The notes below the pieces were generated by a model. The model had not been told where the DNA came from. It did not search any database and was given only the letters and a program-made list of their open reading frames with translations. This document shows, one piece after another, positions 32,824-41,951 of a stretch of 46,558 nt of DNA. Every line of letters starts with the position of its first letter. Position 1 is the first letter of the stretch. A program made the position numbers and the translations under genes. Origin of the DNA: Acidimicrobiaceae bacterium (GTDB taxonomy: Bacteria > Actinomycetota > Acidimicrobiia > Acidimicrobiales > RAAP-2); NCBI GenBank assembly GCA_003169235.1, contig PMPX01000141.1, forward strand, positions 204-46,761. The letters are read 5' to 3'.

Positions 32824-35800
32824 TCAGACGACACGACGGAACCGCGCCCGGATCGATCTCGGCACTACCCGCGTGAGCCTTCGAACTGCCGGTTTGCGCG
32901 TCAACGCATCCACGCTTGAACGGAATCCCTTCTGGACCTCCAGGTGCTCACCGCGGGGCGCGCACGACACCGCAGGGAGAAAAGCCGACACCCCTTGTAC
33001 GAGTCCCGAGCCCTGCATGGGAGGCCCGAGAGACAGTGCCTCCGCTGGCAGACGGGACGCGCCGGTGTCGATGGAGTACACGGGACGGCTGAACGGGATC
33101 AGCCGCCTCAGCGCAAATCCGAGAATAGCGACGTCATCATCATCGGGAGCCTGAGGCCCGATGTGAATGATCCGTCCGTCGTTCGGTCGTCCCCAGGCTT
33201 CGACGCTGTCAGCCACGCGCTCACGGTAGAGCAACCCTGGAGCGTGCCCGCCACAACCGTCCCACACGCGCACTTCGACTGCCCACTCCGGCAGCGCTCC
33301 AGCCGCCGTGACGGTGGAGGCGCTTCTACTCGGCAACCCCGCGTCGAGAAAGCCCAGATGCGAGCAGCCGGACATTCCGACCAACCGACCTTCTTCGTCG
33401 CTGATGGTCACGAGGGAGCGGGTGCGATCCGCAGTACTCCACGAGTGGAGCGGCACCGTTCCCGAGCGTTGTTCCCTGAGGAGCCGCGCCACGATCCGCC
33501 GCGCCTCATACCCGTGTGATTCGAGCTCCATGGGGTCGGTCGCATAGGCGAACGACCCTTGGTGCTCCAGCTCCCAGAGGTCGACGTACCCCTCACCTGA
33601 CACGCTAGGAATCCATGCCGAACCAAGGGTGCCCTCGAAGGCCAGATGTGGGAGCTCCCTTGACGCATCATCCCCGAGCGACAGGTGCCATCCACCTGTG
33701 GACGCGTTGCGCCAGCGGTACAGAGGGGATCGGGTCGGATCCGGCTCCCAGGCAAAGCCAACCACGCCCTCGAGTTCGTAGCCCTCCGACAAGATGCTCT
33801 GCCAATGGGTGGCCAGCCGATGACCCAGGTCACCTTCGGGCGGGACACCCTCCTTTCTCAAGCGCACCAGAGGGATGGCGTCCTGGCTGTTCACCTGGAG
33901 GCCGGCGACAACTCCGAGAGAGTTCATCGCTCCTTGCGAGAATTCCAATTCCAATTGGCTCACATAGCCGACGCGACCGCTTGCGACCTCTTGCACTTCA
34001 TGCAGAGGCGCCAGAGAATCCGATACAAATTCCACCACCTCGGCCACCGCGATCGGATAGGGACGGAGCCCATCTGCCCTCCCGACACATGCATCGGGAT
34101 TGCAGGTATAACGAAATCCACCACCTCGAAGGCTGACTTCGAACAGGGGCCACCGCCGTAGCTCCATCCGGGAGCTCCCTTCACTGCCCGCGTTCGGCCC
34201 GGCCTCGCTCGTTATCGACTCGACAAAGACGTCGTCACGTCCGCTCGCAATCTGCGAATAGTCGATGAGGCCCTCCACATCGACATCACGCGATATCTCC
34301 CGGAGGCATCGTCGCAAACTGGTGCGCCCCGGCAACGGTTCGGTTGGCAGGTAGCCGAGCGTTACTTCGTCCGCCGCCCCGGACTCCTGGTAGGAAAGGC
34401 GATAGGAGGTCCTGTGCGTTCGCAGGTCGAACCGTGAGAAGAGCCCGATCGTCCCAGGGAAAGCCTGCGTCCACACCCACCCGATCGGTATCCGCACCCT
34501 CCACTGGCCTGACGGCGATATCGGAACCTGTCGTCGACTGTCGAAGACGTCCAGCAAAGTCTGCCCGCGCATGTCCACCACAGCGTCCAACCGAACCGAG
34601 CGCGGAGGCATCCAGTCCGACCACGCCCGCTGAGAAATCGCTTCGAGTCCGTCGCGATGCATCCCTGGGGGCTTGGGGAGCTGGCGAAACCCACCCGATG
34701 GGATCAGGAGCGGCCGAGCCTCCCGTTGTCGGAAGGACTCCTCCATTTCGACCCCCTCCCTCGTGAGGTCCTCCGCGGGCCATCGGCCTGACGGATCCTG
34801 TGGCAACTGACCGGTGCCACCTCCAGCCCGAGGCGGCAGTTGCCTCGAGCTTCGCTGCTCACCCGTGATTGTCTCGTGAAGTACGACGTCTCGGCGCGGA
34901 CCAGCTTCCGTTCGAAATCCGTAGGCCCAATGATCCTCTGCACTCATCAGTTGCTCGAGCTGGATGTACCACCACGCGAAGTCCTCCGTTTCCGCCCCCG
35001 CCTCTTCCCGCCAGCGATCGAAGGTTGCTCCGTCCATCACGAACGCGACCGGATCGCTCTCATCCGCCGGCGTCATTCTCCTCCATACACGACCGGGCGG
35101 CGGAGCCTGGTGGATCGCCACGACGACCGGGTTCTCTCGATCGGAGAGCAATCGGACGATTCGCTCGACACTCGTCTCGTCCCCCAGAACTGCTCCGTGT
35201 TTCGCCCCGAGGACCATGACGAGGCGACCCCGCACTCGCGGCGGCGCACCGGTGAATCGAACGAGCTCGAAATCATCGCAGGTCTGCTCGGCACAGGTGC
35301 CGACGGCTGCTGACTCAGCGAGCAGGATGCTCAATGCCGGAGCCCATTCTTGCTTGATCTCGATCAACCGCTGGCTCTGGCTCAGCTCGGGATGGAGATC
35401 TCGGACCTCGCGCATGAAGGTTGCCTTCTCCTGAACCACATCAGATCGGGAGAAGCCCCATCTCCGGTACAGAAGCGGTGCCCCATGGAAGGGTGCACCG
35501 AATATGCCGCGAACGCCCAATGTGATGAAGAAGTCCCAGTCTTCATGGCCATGCGTCAAATTGGTTCGAAACTGGTTTCCCGCGTCGAACACCGCCCGAT
35601 CGATCAGACCTCCCATGCAGCAGAAGTTGCGGAACAAGAGCAGGTAGAGGTTGTACGGCGGCATGACCACCAAGTCCTCTTGGGTCCCGAAACACTGCAT
35701 GTCCGGGTAGACAAATCCCACTTCGTCCGGTGCCTGCTTCAACGCTTCCAGTGCAATCTCGATATGACGTTCCGTCACTCGATCGTCACTGTCCAGGAAG

Positions 35801-36081
35801 AAGATGACCTCGCCCGTACTGTTCTCCACACCTACGTTGCGCGCCGCTCCCGGGCCCATTTGCTCCTGATGGACCACGAGCACTCCTTCCGCCTTCAAGC
35901 GCTCCAGCACCAACCTGCTCTCCTCGTCTGTCGAACCGTCGTCAACAATGACGATCTCGTCGGGAGGCCTCGACTGACGCCGGAGGGAATCGAACGCATC
36001 GACAACAAACGGGCCGTGGTTGAAGAACGGCATGACCACGCTGACACGCACGTTGGCGCCCTGCCGCGCATATCGCCTCAT
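32824..36081 (-). CDS. GT2 glycosyltransferase fused to DUF5648-like repeats (1085 aa)
   Basis: Residues about 11-230 are a canonical GT2 domain: VRVSVVMPFFNHGPFVVDAF, VDDGS (47-51), the metal motif DSDD (97-100), and GHEDWDFF as catalytic-loop acid. A middle region (about 270-680) has no domain I recognise. From about 690 to 915 there are some six units of 40-45 residues. Each opens with a hydrophobic-Pro-Leu motif (WPLFE, APLHE, IPLVR, SPLYR, VDLWE, VPLHS), continues with an aromatic or His strand and ends near GY-x2-EGVVG; unit 4, SPLYRWRNASTGGWHLS, is the clearest. They resemble DUF5648 repeats (normally PLYR-x-yn..tgdHFyT..E...GY.yEG), usually found in secreted proteins. ATG 36081 has GGAG upstream; GTG 36051 (MRVSVVMP...) is an alternative. 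There is no signal peptide. Confidence 0.85.
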   Translation of the reverse strand: MRRYARQGANVRVSVVMPFFNHGPFVVDAFDSLRRQSRPPDEIVIVDDGSTDEESRLVLERLKAEGVLVVHQEQMGPGAARNVGVENSTGEVIFFLDSDDRVTERHIEIALEALKQAPDEVGFVYPDMQCFGTQEDLVVMPPYNLYLLLFRNFCCMGGLIDRAVFDAGNQFRTNLTHGHEDWDFFITLGVRGIFGAPFHGAPLLYRRWGFSRSDVVQEKATFMREVRDLHPELSQSQRLIEIKQEWAPALSILLAESAAVGTCAEQTCDDFELVRFTGAPPRVRGRLVMVLGAKHGAVLGDETSVERIVRLLSDRENPVVVAIHQAPPPGRVWRRMTPADESDPVAFVMDGATFDRWREEAGAETEDFAWWYIQLEQLMSAEDHWAYGFRTEAGPRRDVVLHETITGEQRSSRQLPPRAGGGTGQLPQDPSGRWPAEDLTREGVEMEESFRQREARPLLIPSGGFRQLPKPPGMHRDGLEAISQRAWSDWMPPRSVRLDAVVDMRGQTLLDVFDSRRQVPISPSGQWRVRIPIGWVWTQAFPGTIGLFSRFDLRTHRTSYRLSYQESGAADEVTLGYLPTEPLPGRTSLRRCLREISRDVDVEGLIDYSQIASGRDDVFVESITSEAGPNAGSEGSSRMELRRWPLFEVSLRGGGFRYTCNPDACVGRADGLRPYPIAVAEVVEFVSDSLAPLHEVQEVASGRVGYVSQLELEFSQGAMNSLGVVAGLQVNSQDAIPLVRLRKEGVPPEGDLGHRLATHWQSILSEGYELEGVVGFAWEPDPTRSPLYRWRNASTGGWHLSLGDDASRELPHLAFEGTLGSAWIPSVSGEGYVDLWELEHQGSFAYATDPMELESHGYEARRIVARLLREQRSGTVPLHSWSTADRTRSLVTISDEEGRLVGMSGCSHLGFLDAGLPSRSASTVTAAGALPEWAVEVRVWDGCGGHAPGLLYRERVADSVEAWGRPNDGRIIHIGPQAPDDDDVAILGFALRRLIPFSRPVYSIDTGASRLPAEALSLGPPMQGSGLVQGVSAFLPAVSCAPRGEHLEVQKGFRSSVDALTRKPAVRRLTRVVPRSIRARFRRVV

Positions 36082-36099
36082 GACGCAGCTCCGTCCGCG

Positions 36100-36903
36100 C
36101 TACGTGAGGCTTGCGACGACAAGCTGCCCGTACACATCCTCGATGACGCTGCCGGGTGAGCTCAGATCTCTGGCCTCAGTCCCCACTGGTATCAATATCT
36201 TCGAGGGTGTGACGTAGAGTTCTTTCAACCTCCTGGCAACTTCCTCGTTTGGTGCGAAGAAACGATCAACGACGTTCCCATAGCGGCAACAGACGTACGA
36301 CACGAACACTTCGCTGTCCTCGAGCTTCTCGCTGATTTCAACAACGAACCGTAGCCCCGGATAGCTGTAGCGAAGGGTCGGGATCATGTCCACGCCACTC
36401 TTGGAACCCACAACATGTATGAGGTCGATACCTCGGCTCGCGATGAGCTCGACCACGAATTCGATGAACCCACGACTTCCGACAAACTCCTCGGCGGTCC
36501 AGATCTCATCGACAGCTACCGAATCAAGATGCTCTTCGCCATCGCTCGACATGTCGAGAACGACGCAATACGTTCGAAAGTGGCGACTCTGACCATATAC
36601 GGGAGACACGTCGAGGCGCGGCAGTTCGGACACCAGGTAAAGAATTCCAGAAGGGCGGGGAACCAATGTCAGGCCGTCTCCATCTCCTGACTCCTGTTCT
36701 ATGGAGTAGCCATGCCCGATGATCTTCTCGATGTGCTCGGAGATCTCGGGTGACGTGGAACTCCCGGTGACCTTGACTGCGAACCTGTCGAGAGAAGCAG
36801 ACTGATCGACCTCCGAGAGGAGGCTCTCCCATGTTTCGTTCGAATCGCTCGCCGCCACGTGGCGCACGTCCTTCTGCCAGGGCACGGTAACGATCTTAGC
36901 CAT
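36100..36903 (-). CDS. Half-length GT-B protein (N-terminal acceptor domain only)
   Basis: A 267-residue protein starting at the ATG at 36903 (MAKIVTVPWQKDVRHV), with TAAGGG a few bases upstream. The second half reads like the end of a GT4 N-terminal Rossmann domain: LIHVVGSKSGVDMIPTLRYS, then GLRFVVEISEK, then VCCRYGNVVDRFFAPNEEVARRLKELY and ILIPVGTEARDL, which is normally the hinge into the donor domain. The protein stops about 20 residues later, so the nucleotide-sugar domain is missing. The frame is clean, with no internal stop. Options are a truncated remnant, a partner that works with another subunit, or an acceptor-binding protein. The gene is A+T-richer than the left half of the window. 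Confidence 0.7.
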   Translation of the reverse strand: MAKIVTVPWQKDVRHVAASDSNETWESLLSEVDQSASLDRFAVKVTGSSTSPEISEHIEKIIGHGYSIEQESGDGDGLTLVPRPSGILYLVSELPRLDVSPVYGQSRHFRTYCVVLDMSSDGEEHLDSVAVDEIWTAEEFVGSRGFIEFVVELIASRGIDLIHVVGSKSGVDMIPTLRYSYPGLRFVVEISEKLEDSEVFVSYVCCRYGNVVDRFFAPNEEVARRLKELYVTPSKILIPVGTEARDLSSPGSVIEDVYGQLVVASLT

Positions 36904-36992
36904 TGCCCTTACCGGGAAGACAGGGAGGAGGGGGCCGCCCGCTCCGTGCACAGTCGAGGATCGCAGCGTGGTCGGCACCGGAGACAACAAGG

Positions 36993-38036
36993 TCAACGAG
37001 ATCTGCCGCGCACCCGATGCACCAGATGCCCGGCGGTCCGCATCGGTCCGGTCACCCTCCAACTGCTGGATCGCATGACCGCGTCGAACTCGCGCTCGAG
37101 ACGCTCAACCTCTCGTCGAGCGGCGTCTCTCTGCGCTTCGATCCTCGTGACGGTGACGCGTGCTCCCACAAGATCGCGCTCATAGCGATCGACCGCATCG
37201 AGCGCTCCGGGCGGGAGCTGGAGACCTGTCTGGTTCAGCCGTGAGACGACGGTGGAGCGCGTCACATCCCATTGCCGCGCCGCTTCTTCGACTTGAGCCT
37301 CGTCGGCCGCACCCCAAGCACGGGACAGTGAAGTCACTTCACCTGATTCTGCGATTCCATTCAGTACGACAGACCTAATGATGAGTTCCTTCTCCTCCCC
37401 GCGCCGCAACGACTCATCCAAAGCGGGGCCGCTTCCTTCGAAACAAGTGCGCGGTAGTGCGAATCCGCATTTGGGAGACTGGTCCTCGAAGAGGTATTGC
37501 CAGAGATCGAAGGACTTCGGGAACGGGGTCGAGATGCCGCTTGTCGCAACGTAGCCAGGGTGGTCATCCCAAAGCATGGGATCGATCGTCTGTGACGCTA
37601 CCCGCGCTCGAATTACTCGGCCGGGCGCGTGCGACGCGGCCGACCTGAAGGTCTCGACCCAGTGCCCAAAGGCAACGACATTGTCGTCGAGGCACGCAAC
37701 ATAGTCTCCGACCGCCAACGATGAACCCACATTGAAGGCTCGGGCGCGTCCCCCACCGGCCACGCTCCGACAGGTCACTCGTGAACTGAATTCAGGATCG
37801 AAGTCGCGGACCCTGCCCTCAATCGCCTGCACATCACGGCTGCCGACATCATGGGCCATGAGAAGCACTTCGAAGTCTGGACACGACTGGGCCGCCAGCG
37901 ATACCAGCGTGTCCATGAGAAACGCTTCACGTTGCTCCTCCGTACGCACAATGACGCTCAGGAACGGGACCTTTGGAGCACTCCCGGCCGACTCCTCCAC
38001 GACGTCAGCCACCGACGCCGAACCGATGCTGCGCAT
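36993..38036 (-). CDS. GT2 glycosyltransferase with C-terminal coiled coil
   Basis: 347 residues from the ATG at 38036; a TTG at 38051 would add five residues. The GT2 domain covers about 28-240: FLSVIVRTEEQREAFLMDTL, then AFNVGSSLAVGDYVACLDDN, where the metal motif is DDN rather than DxD. The loop WDDHPGYVATSGI and a long C-terminal coiled coil (about 285-325, RVTVTRIEAQRDAARREVER) follow. The end SSSWRVTGPMRTAGHLV is a tail often found on surface-polysaccharide GT2 proteins. The start overlaps the 3' end of the next upstream gene by 32 bases, so they are co-translated. Donor and acceptor are unknown. Confidence 0.85.
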   Translation of the reverse strand: MRSIGSASVADVVEESAGSAPKVPFLSVIVRTEEQREAFLMDTLVSLAAQSCPDFEVLLMAHDVGSRDVQAIEGRVRDFDPEFSSRVTCRSVAGGGRARAFNVGSSLAVGDYVACLDDNVVAFGHWVETFRSAASHAPGRVIRARVASQTIDPMLWDDHPGYVATSGISTPFPKSFDLWQYLFEDQSPKCGFALPRTCFEGSGPALDESLRRGEEKELIIRSVVLNGIAESGEVTSLSRAWGAADEAQVEEAARQWDVTRSTVVSRLNQTGLQLPPGALDAVDRYERDLVGARVTVTRIEAQRDAARREVERLEREFDAVMRSSSWRVTGPMRTAGHLVHRVRGRSR

Positions 38037-38955
38037 AGTTGTAATCGACAAAGGTAGCGACCTTCGCTTCCGGGTCGAGCGGTTCCGGCAAGCTCAAGTC
38101 CGCTTGGCGCCTCCGGAATTCCTCGACGGCACGGCGGTGTTCCGTGTTTCCGCCCTCGAGCAATTCACCACTCCACTTCTCGACTAGGTCCGGTCTTGAG
38201 TACTTCCACGCCATCAGCAACGCTGCTTCTGCCGAGTAATACACCTCTGCGCTGCTGGGCAGCAGGATCCCCTCTCCATTCAACCGCTTGTCGTGGAAGA
38301 CGCACGCCGACGGACGATGCACAACCCGGTAGCCGGCGAGGCGGGCACGCCAGCTCAGATCGACGTCGTCGCAATAGAGGAAGAAGGTCTCCGCATCGAA
38401 GCCTCCGATCTCGCGCAGGAGATCATGACGGATCAGAGCGCATGCCGTCGATGCCCAGCTGGTCGTTCCGTCCCTCACGTCGAATTGCTTCGGATGCTCA
38501 ATTGGAAGCTGTCGTGCCTCCGTGATGCCCACCTCCGCGTCCGCGAACGGTGACAGGAGCTCGACCACGGTGTCCGGGCTCATGTACGAATCGGGATTGA
38601 CGATCAAGATCGCATCGGCATCCGATTCTTTGAGAAGGGCGTTGTGGCCCCCCGCCGATCCCATGTTCCTGCCAAACGGTTGGTACGTGAAGGAAGAAAG
38701 GCCGGAGCAGGTCAAGGACTTGCGGAGTCCGTCGACTGCGTCCGAACCAAGCGTCGGATCGGAGGAGCAGTCTCCAATCTGGAGGGTGAGCGACAGGTCC
38801 GGCCAGCACCTGCGGGCAACGGCGACTGCGGCCCGCACTCCTTGCAGGAACCGATCGACCTGACCGGGCTCAGGATGGTACAGGACCGAGTGGATACCGA
38901 TCGATGACGGGACGTGAGATCGCGAAGAGCTCCGGGGAGTTTGCTCAGTGTTCAC
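38005..38955 (-). CDS. GT2 glycosyltransferase (rhamnosyltransferase-like)
   Basis: A 316-residue GT2 protein starting at GTG 38955. It has a variant opening (IHSVLYHPEPGQVDRFLQGV), then FGRNMGSAGGHNALL, the metal-site DPD in ILIVNPDSYMSPDTV, and FFLYCDDVDLSWRARLAGY with the catalytic DD. The GRN-G-xx-GGHN and CDDVDLSWR phrases match dTDP-rhamnose-type transferases, consistent with the neighbouring rhamnose 4-epimerase-like gene. It has no membrane segment. It lies 13 bases after the epimerase gene and is followed by an overlapping GT2 gene. The assignment of the sugar is inference from context. Confidence 0.9.
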   Translation of the reverse strand: MNTEQTPRSSSRSHVPSSIGIHSVLYHPEPGQVDRFLQGVRAAVAVARRCWPDLSLTLQIGDCSSDPTLGSDAVDGLRKSLTCSGLSSFTYQPFGRNMGSAGGHNALLKESDADAILIVNPDSYMSPDTVVELLSPFADAEVGITEARQLPIEHPKQFDVRDGTTSWASTACALIRHDLLREIGGFDAETFFLYCDDVDLSWRARLAGYRVVHRPSACVFHDKRLNGEGILLPSSAEVYYSAEAALLMAWKYSRPDLVEKWSGELLEGGNTEHRRAVEEFRRRQADLSLPEPLDPEAKVATFVDYNYAQHRFGVGG

Positions 38956-38968
38956 GGACCGGCCTCTG

Positions 38969-40075
38969 TCATTGATCCTCTGTCATTGACGACACAAGTG
39001 TCGCGATGCCCTGTTGCAGGGTCCACTTGGGCTGATAGGCGAGCTCCTTCGCCGCGGCCTCGATGTCCGTGATCGCCGCCCGCACGTCACCGTCCCGGAA
39101 CTGGCCGCTCACCGCTGGCTCGGGAGCGTCAAAGGCGGCTGCGATCGTCCGGGCGACGTCATGGATCGAGACGGTCGTCCCGGAACCGATATCGACGACC
39201 CGAGCTCGTTCCGGTGGGCGGGCCAAGGCGGCCAATATGGAGTCGACCACGTCTTCGACGTACACGAAGTCTCGCAGGATCCTTCCATCCTCATAGACGT
39301 TCAACCGGCCGCCTCGTCGTGCCGATGTTGCAAAGAACGTGACGACGCCGGTATAGGCGTTCGTCGGGGATTGGCCGGGTCCGTAGACGTTTTGAAATCG
39401 CAGAGTGGAAAGCCGTGTCCCTGTTGCGGCGCACCAGGCGGAGAGTATGTGCTCCTGCGCCAATTTTGTCGCGCCATAGATGCTCGTCGGATGGGGCGAT
39501 GTCCGATGAGCGGCGCTCGGGCGAGGTGACGCAACTCCGCCATCGGGCCCAATCGGGTCCCATTGGGCGCCCTCCAAGGCGGCGTGGGTGCGGGGACCCG
39601 GATAGAACGCGGCCCCGCCCGGCGTGACCCACTCGCCCTCTCCGTACACGGCGCGGGACGAACTGAGCACAATGTGGTCGGGAACGATGCCTGCGCGCAT
39701 CAGTGCATCGAGCATCTCCGTGGTGCCGACAACGTTCACACGGCCGTGCCGGGACGCCTCCAGGAGTGACTGACCAGTGCCCGTTTCAGCAGCGAGGTGC
39801 ACGACGTGACTCGGACGCACGAGTTTGAGCACAGCGTCCCACTCGGATGTGGCGGTCACGTCGACCGGGAGAAGCTCGACTTCGTCATTGAGGCGAGGCG
39901 GGCGACCGGACGATGCATGGACCTGAGGATGCAGAACGTCGACCACGACGACACGGGCACCCGACTCGACCAGCTTCGACGCCAAAACGCACCCGATGAA
40001 GCCTGCGCCACCGGTTACCAGAACGGGACCTTTCGACAGTTCCATGGGTTGGGTCGCGATCGTTCGTCCGTTCAT
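38969..40075 (-). CDS. dTDP-L-rhamnose 4-epimerase-like SDR
   Basis: A 368-residue extended SDR starting at the ATG at 40075. The NAD loop is VTGGAGFIGCVL (about 20-31). VVVDVLHPQVHASSG and VVHLAAETGTGQSL are distinctive: the HPQVH and AAETGTGQS phrases are, to my knowledge, typical of dTDP-L-rhamnose 4-epimerases, which make dTDP-6-deoxy-L-talose. The catalytic residues are Ser in LSSSRAVYGEG and the Y-x3-K motif in SIYGATKLAQEH. RILRDFVYVEDVVDSI follows. An insert of about 30 residues (GGAAFYPGPRTHAALEG) also fits that family. A TATACT box lies 29 bases upstream. The product would feed the flanking GT2 enzymes. A plain rhamnose or UDP-sugar epimerase cannot be excluded. Confidence 0.85.
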   Translation of the reverse strand: MNGRTIATQPMELSKGPVLVTGGAGFIGCVLASKLVESGARVVVVDVLHPQVHASSGRPPRLNDEVELLPVDVTATSEWDAVLKLVRPSHVVHLAAETGTGQSLLEASRHGRVNVVGTTEMLDALMRAGIVPDHIVLSSSRAVYGEGEWVTPGGAAFYPGPRTHAALEGAQWDPIGPDGGVASPRPSAAHRTSPHPTSIYGATKLAQEHILSAWCAATGTRLSTLRFQNVYGPGQSPTNAYTGVVTFFATSARRGGRLNVYEDGRILRDFVYVEDVVDSILAALARPPERARVVDIGSGTTVSIHDVARTIAAAFDAPEPAVSGQFRDGDVRAAITDIEAAAKELAYQPKWTLQQGIATLVSSMTEDQ

Positions 40076-40104
40076 GGATCAAAGACGGGCCAGCTGCCCC
40101 GCTC

Positions 40105-40110
40105 AGTATA
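40105..40110 (-). promoter_or_regulatory. -10 box TATACT upstream of the rhamnose-epimerase operon
   Basis: TATACT on the minus strand is close to the TATAAT consensus and sits in the 198-base gap before the operon running left from 40075. It predicts a leader of about 22 bases, unlike the leaderless heads elsewhere. No clear -35 box is seen. The rest of the gap (40111-40273) holds nothing else I can identify. Confidence 0.5.
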
Positions 40111-40273
40111 CGCAGCAGGGGTCCTGCGCCATGGCCACGGCGCTGCGGATCGGGCCAGGTCCACCCAGGTCGGCGGCCGGATGCCAGGCGCCGACTTCTG
40201 CACTTTCCGACGGGCCGGGCAGCCCCCTCCGTCCGGCATGGTCCTGCCGGCACCGCCGTCGACTGAATTCTGC

Positions 40274-41503
40274 TCACGTGAAGTACCAACCCTTCACGAA
40301 CAACGCCTCACAAAAGGCGGCCAAGCCGATCCAGATCACGAGGCCCGGGACCAGGAAGAACCTTCTGCGGAGCAGGACCCCGGCGAGAACCGGATAGATA
40401 CCCAGGCTGTCGGTAGTGAGCCGCACGGCCGCTTCAGGATTGTCGACGCCGTAAAAGACCTGTGTGGACATGGCGGGAATGAGAAGGGCCAATGCCGAGT
40501 AGACGCAGAACGAGAGAGGCAATCTTCGACGTTTCGCGGAGACCACGCTGACGAGGTAATACAGGAATACGAAGAGCGCGACTAGCTCGAACGAGACATT
40601 CACAACGCGAACGATGCTGAAATTGCTGTGCGAAATCCCAGGTGGTGGTTTCGCAATGAGATCTCGGAGCACGCCGATCAGCGAGCTGAAAGGGAATACG
40701 GTCCTTCGATTGAAGGTACCTTGCTCCGTCACAAAGGTGATCGGATTTCCGTAGCGAACAGCGAGCCAGGCTCCCCAAGCAAGAAATCCACTGATCGAGA
40801 TCGCACCGTAGAGGCCCGTTCTCCAGTACGCCCGCCTCGGCAAGACGGCGACGACTACCGCGACCGAAAGGCAGACCCCAAGAGGAGAGAAGGCGGTCGC
40901 AATGCCAGCAACGAGGGCAGCGGGTAGGAGCCGATCCTTCGAGATCAAAAGGACCGTGAGCGCGCTCAGTGCGACGAAGGCTCCCTCGGGATACGCGGAG
41001 AGGAGAAACACAGATCCGGGTGACCACACATAGAGCGCCGTGGCCAGACGGGTGGTTGCCTCCGAGCACATGGTGCGGATTGCCGCGTACACGAGTGGGA
41101 CTGAAAGCAAGAAGGCGAGCCAGGCGACCCCCAACCCGGAGGCATCGAGGGGCAGCCGGTGAAAAGTGACCGATTCGGCGAGGCGAACGAGTACGACGTA
41201 GCCCGGGAAGAAGACGGTGGACCTCTCGAATGGGTACCAGTGATTGGCTAGTCCCAGATACCATCCGGTATCCCAGCGGAGGAGCGACGTTGCTGCATTC
41301 CCGCCACGACCCCCTGGCGCGTAACTGCCACCGGAGAAGTTGGAAATCACGACTTCGTTGATCGCCAACCCGAAGGCCAGACGAGAAAGCGCCAACCCGC
41401 CCACGAACATTCGACGGCGCTTCACTGGTGAAGTCTGGCGGGCGTGCTCGCCGCGCCCGTTGATTGGATCGGAACGCCTAACCGGAACGGAGGGCTCCAG
41501 CAT
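40274..41503 (-). CDS. PIG-V-like integral membrane mannosyltransferase (GT-C)
   Basis: About 409 residues with around ten hydrophobic helices. The first extracytoplasmic loop carries LLRWDTGWYLGLANHWYP and then FFPGYVVLVRLAE, closely matching the PIG-V family pattern RWD..WY..IA..GY....aFFPlyP. Asp in RWD is the catalytic residue of these GT-C enzymes, which use polyprenyl-phosphate sugars. It therefore acts on the outer face of the membrane. ATG 41503 is used; TTG 41515 would add four residues. TATAGT lies 11 bases before the ATG. It is divergent to the leader ORF and GT2 gene at 41952-44041. Confidence 0.9.
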   Translation of the reverse strand: MLEPSVPVRRSDPINGRGEHARQTSPVKRRRMFVGGLALSRLAFGLAINEVVISNFSGGSYAPGGRGGNAATSLLRWDTGWYLGLANHWYPFERSTVFFPGYVVLVRLAESVTFHRLPLDASGLGVAWLAFLLSVPLVYAAIRTMCSEATTRLATALYVWSPGSVFLLSAYPEGAFVALSALTVLLISKDRLLPAALVAGIATAFSPLGVCLSVAVVVAVLPRRAYWRTGLYGAISISGFLAWGAWLAVRYGNPITFVTEQGTFNRRTVFPFSSLIGVLRDLIAKPPPGISHSNFSIVRVVNVSFELVALFVFLYYLVSVVSAKRRRLPLSFCVYSALALLIPAMSTQVFYGVDNPEAAVRLTTDSLGIYPVLAGVLLRRRFFLVPGLVIWIGLAAFCEALFVKGWYFT

Positions 41504-41520
41504 ATCGAAGGTCAACTATA

Positions 41521-41938
41521 GCGGCGCCACCGCTTCACACTTCGTTGCGACACCCTTCGCCCATTCTGTTCGTCGGCGGAAGTTCGATCTCGGAGAGAAC
41601 GCGGTCTCGGGAGTGTTGTCGCTCCAGAAGGACGGGTTGAGTTTGAATACCTCTTCCCCATCGCGCCCCTACGAACGTCGAAACGGGAGCGGTGCTGCCG
41701 TCTTGGGCAACTACATTTCGATCGGAGCGTTGGGCACACCGCTCCGGGGATGCGTGTTCTCGGTCGACGGACAAATGCATCGGGAGGCGCCTACGTCGTG
41801 TCGACGGGATTCCCTTCCACGTCGCAGTATGTGCGAGCAGGGTCGACCGCACCGGGGCACGAAAGACGGGGTGGATGGGGCAGCGCGGCTCTCGTCCCGA
41901 TCAGCGGCAGCTTGCCATGAGACACCGGGTGCTTCGGC
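41521..41938. other. Intergenic stretch, possibly with a gene remnant
   Basis: About 420 bases between divergent units. On the minus strand, positions 41519-41668 are an open frame of 50 codons that ends at a TAG abutting the membrane-transferase TTG and reads like protein (includes FKLNPSFWSDNTPETAF). It has no start of its own and meets a stop upstream, so it may be the 3' scrap of a lost gene. No RNA or repeat was seen. Confidence 0.35.
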
Positions 41939-41944
41939 TATCGT
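41939..41944 (+). promoter_or_regulatory. -10 box for leaderless mini-ORF upstream of GT2
   Basis: TATCGT ends seven bases before the ATG of a 14-codon ORF (41952). The spacing is the same as at other unit heads in this window. Confidence 0.45.
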
Positions 41945-41951
41945 TGCCCCA

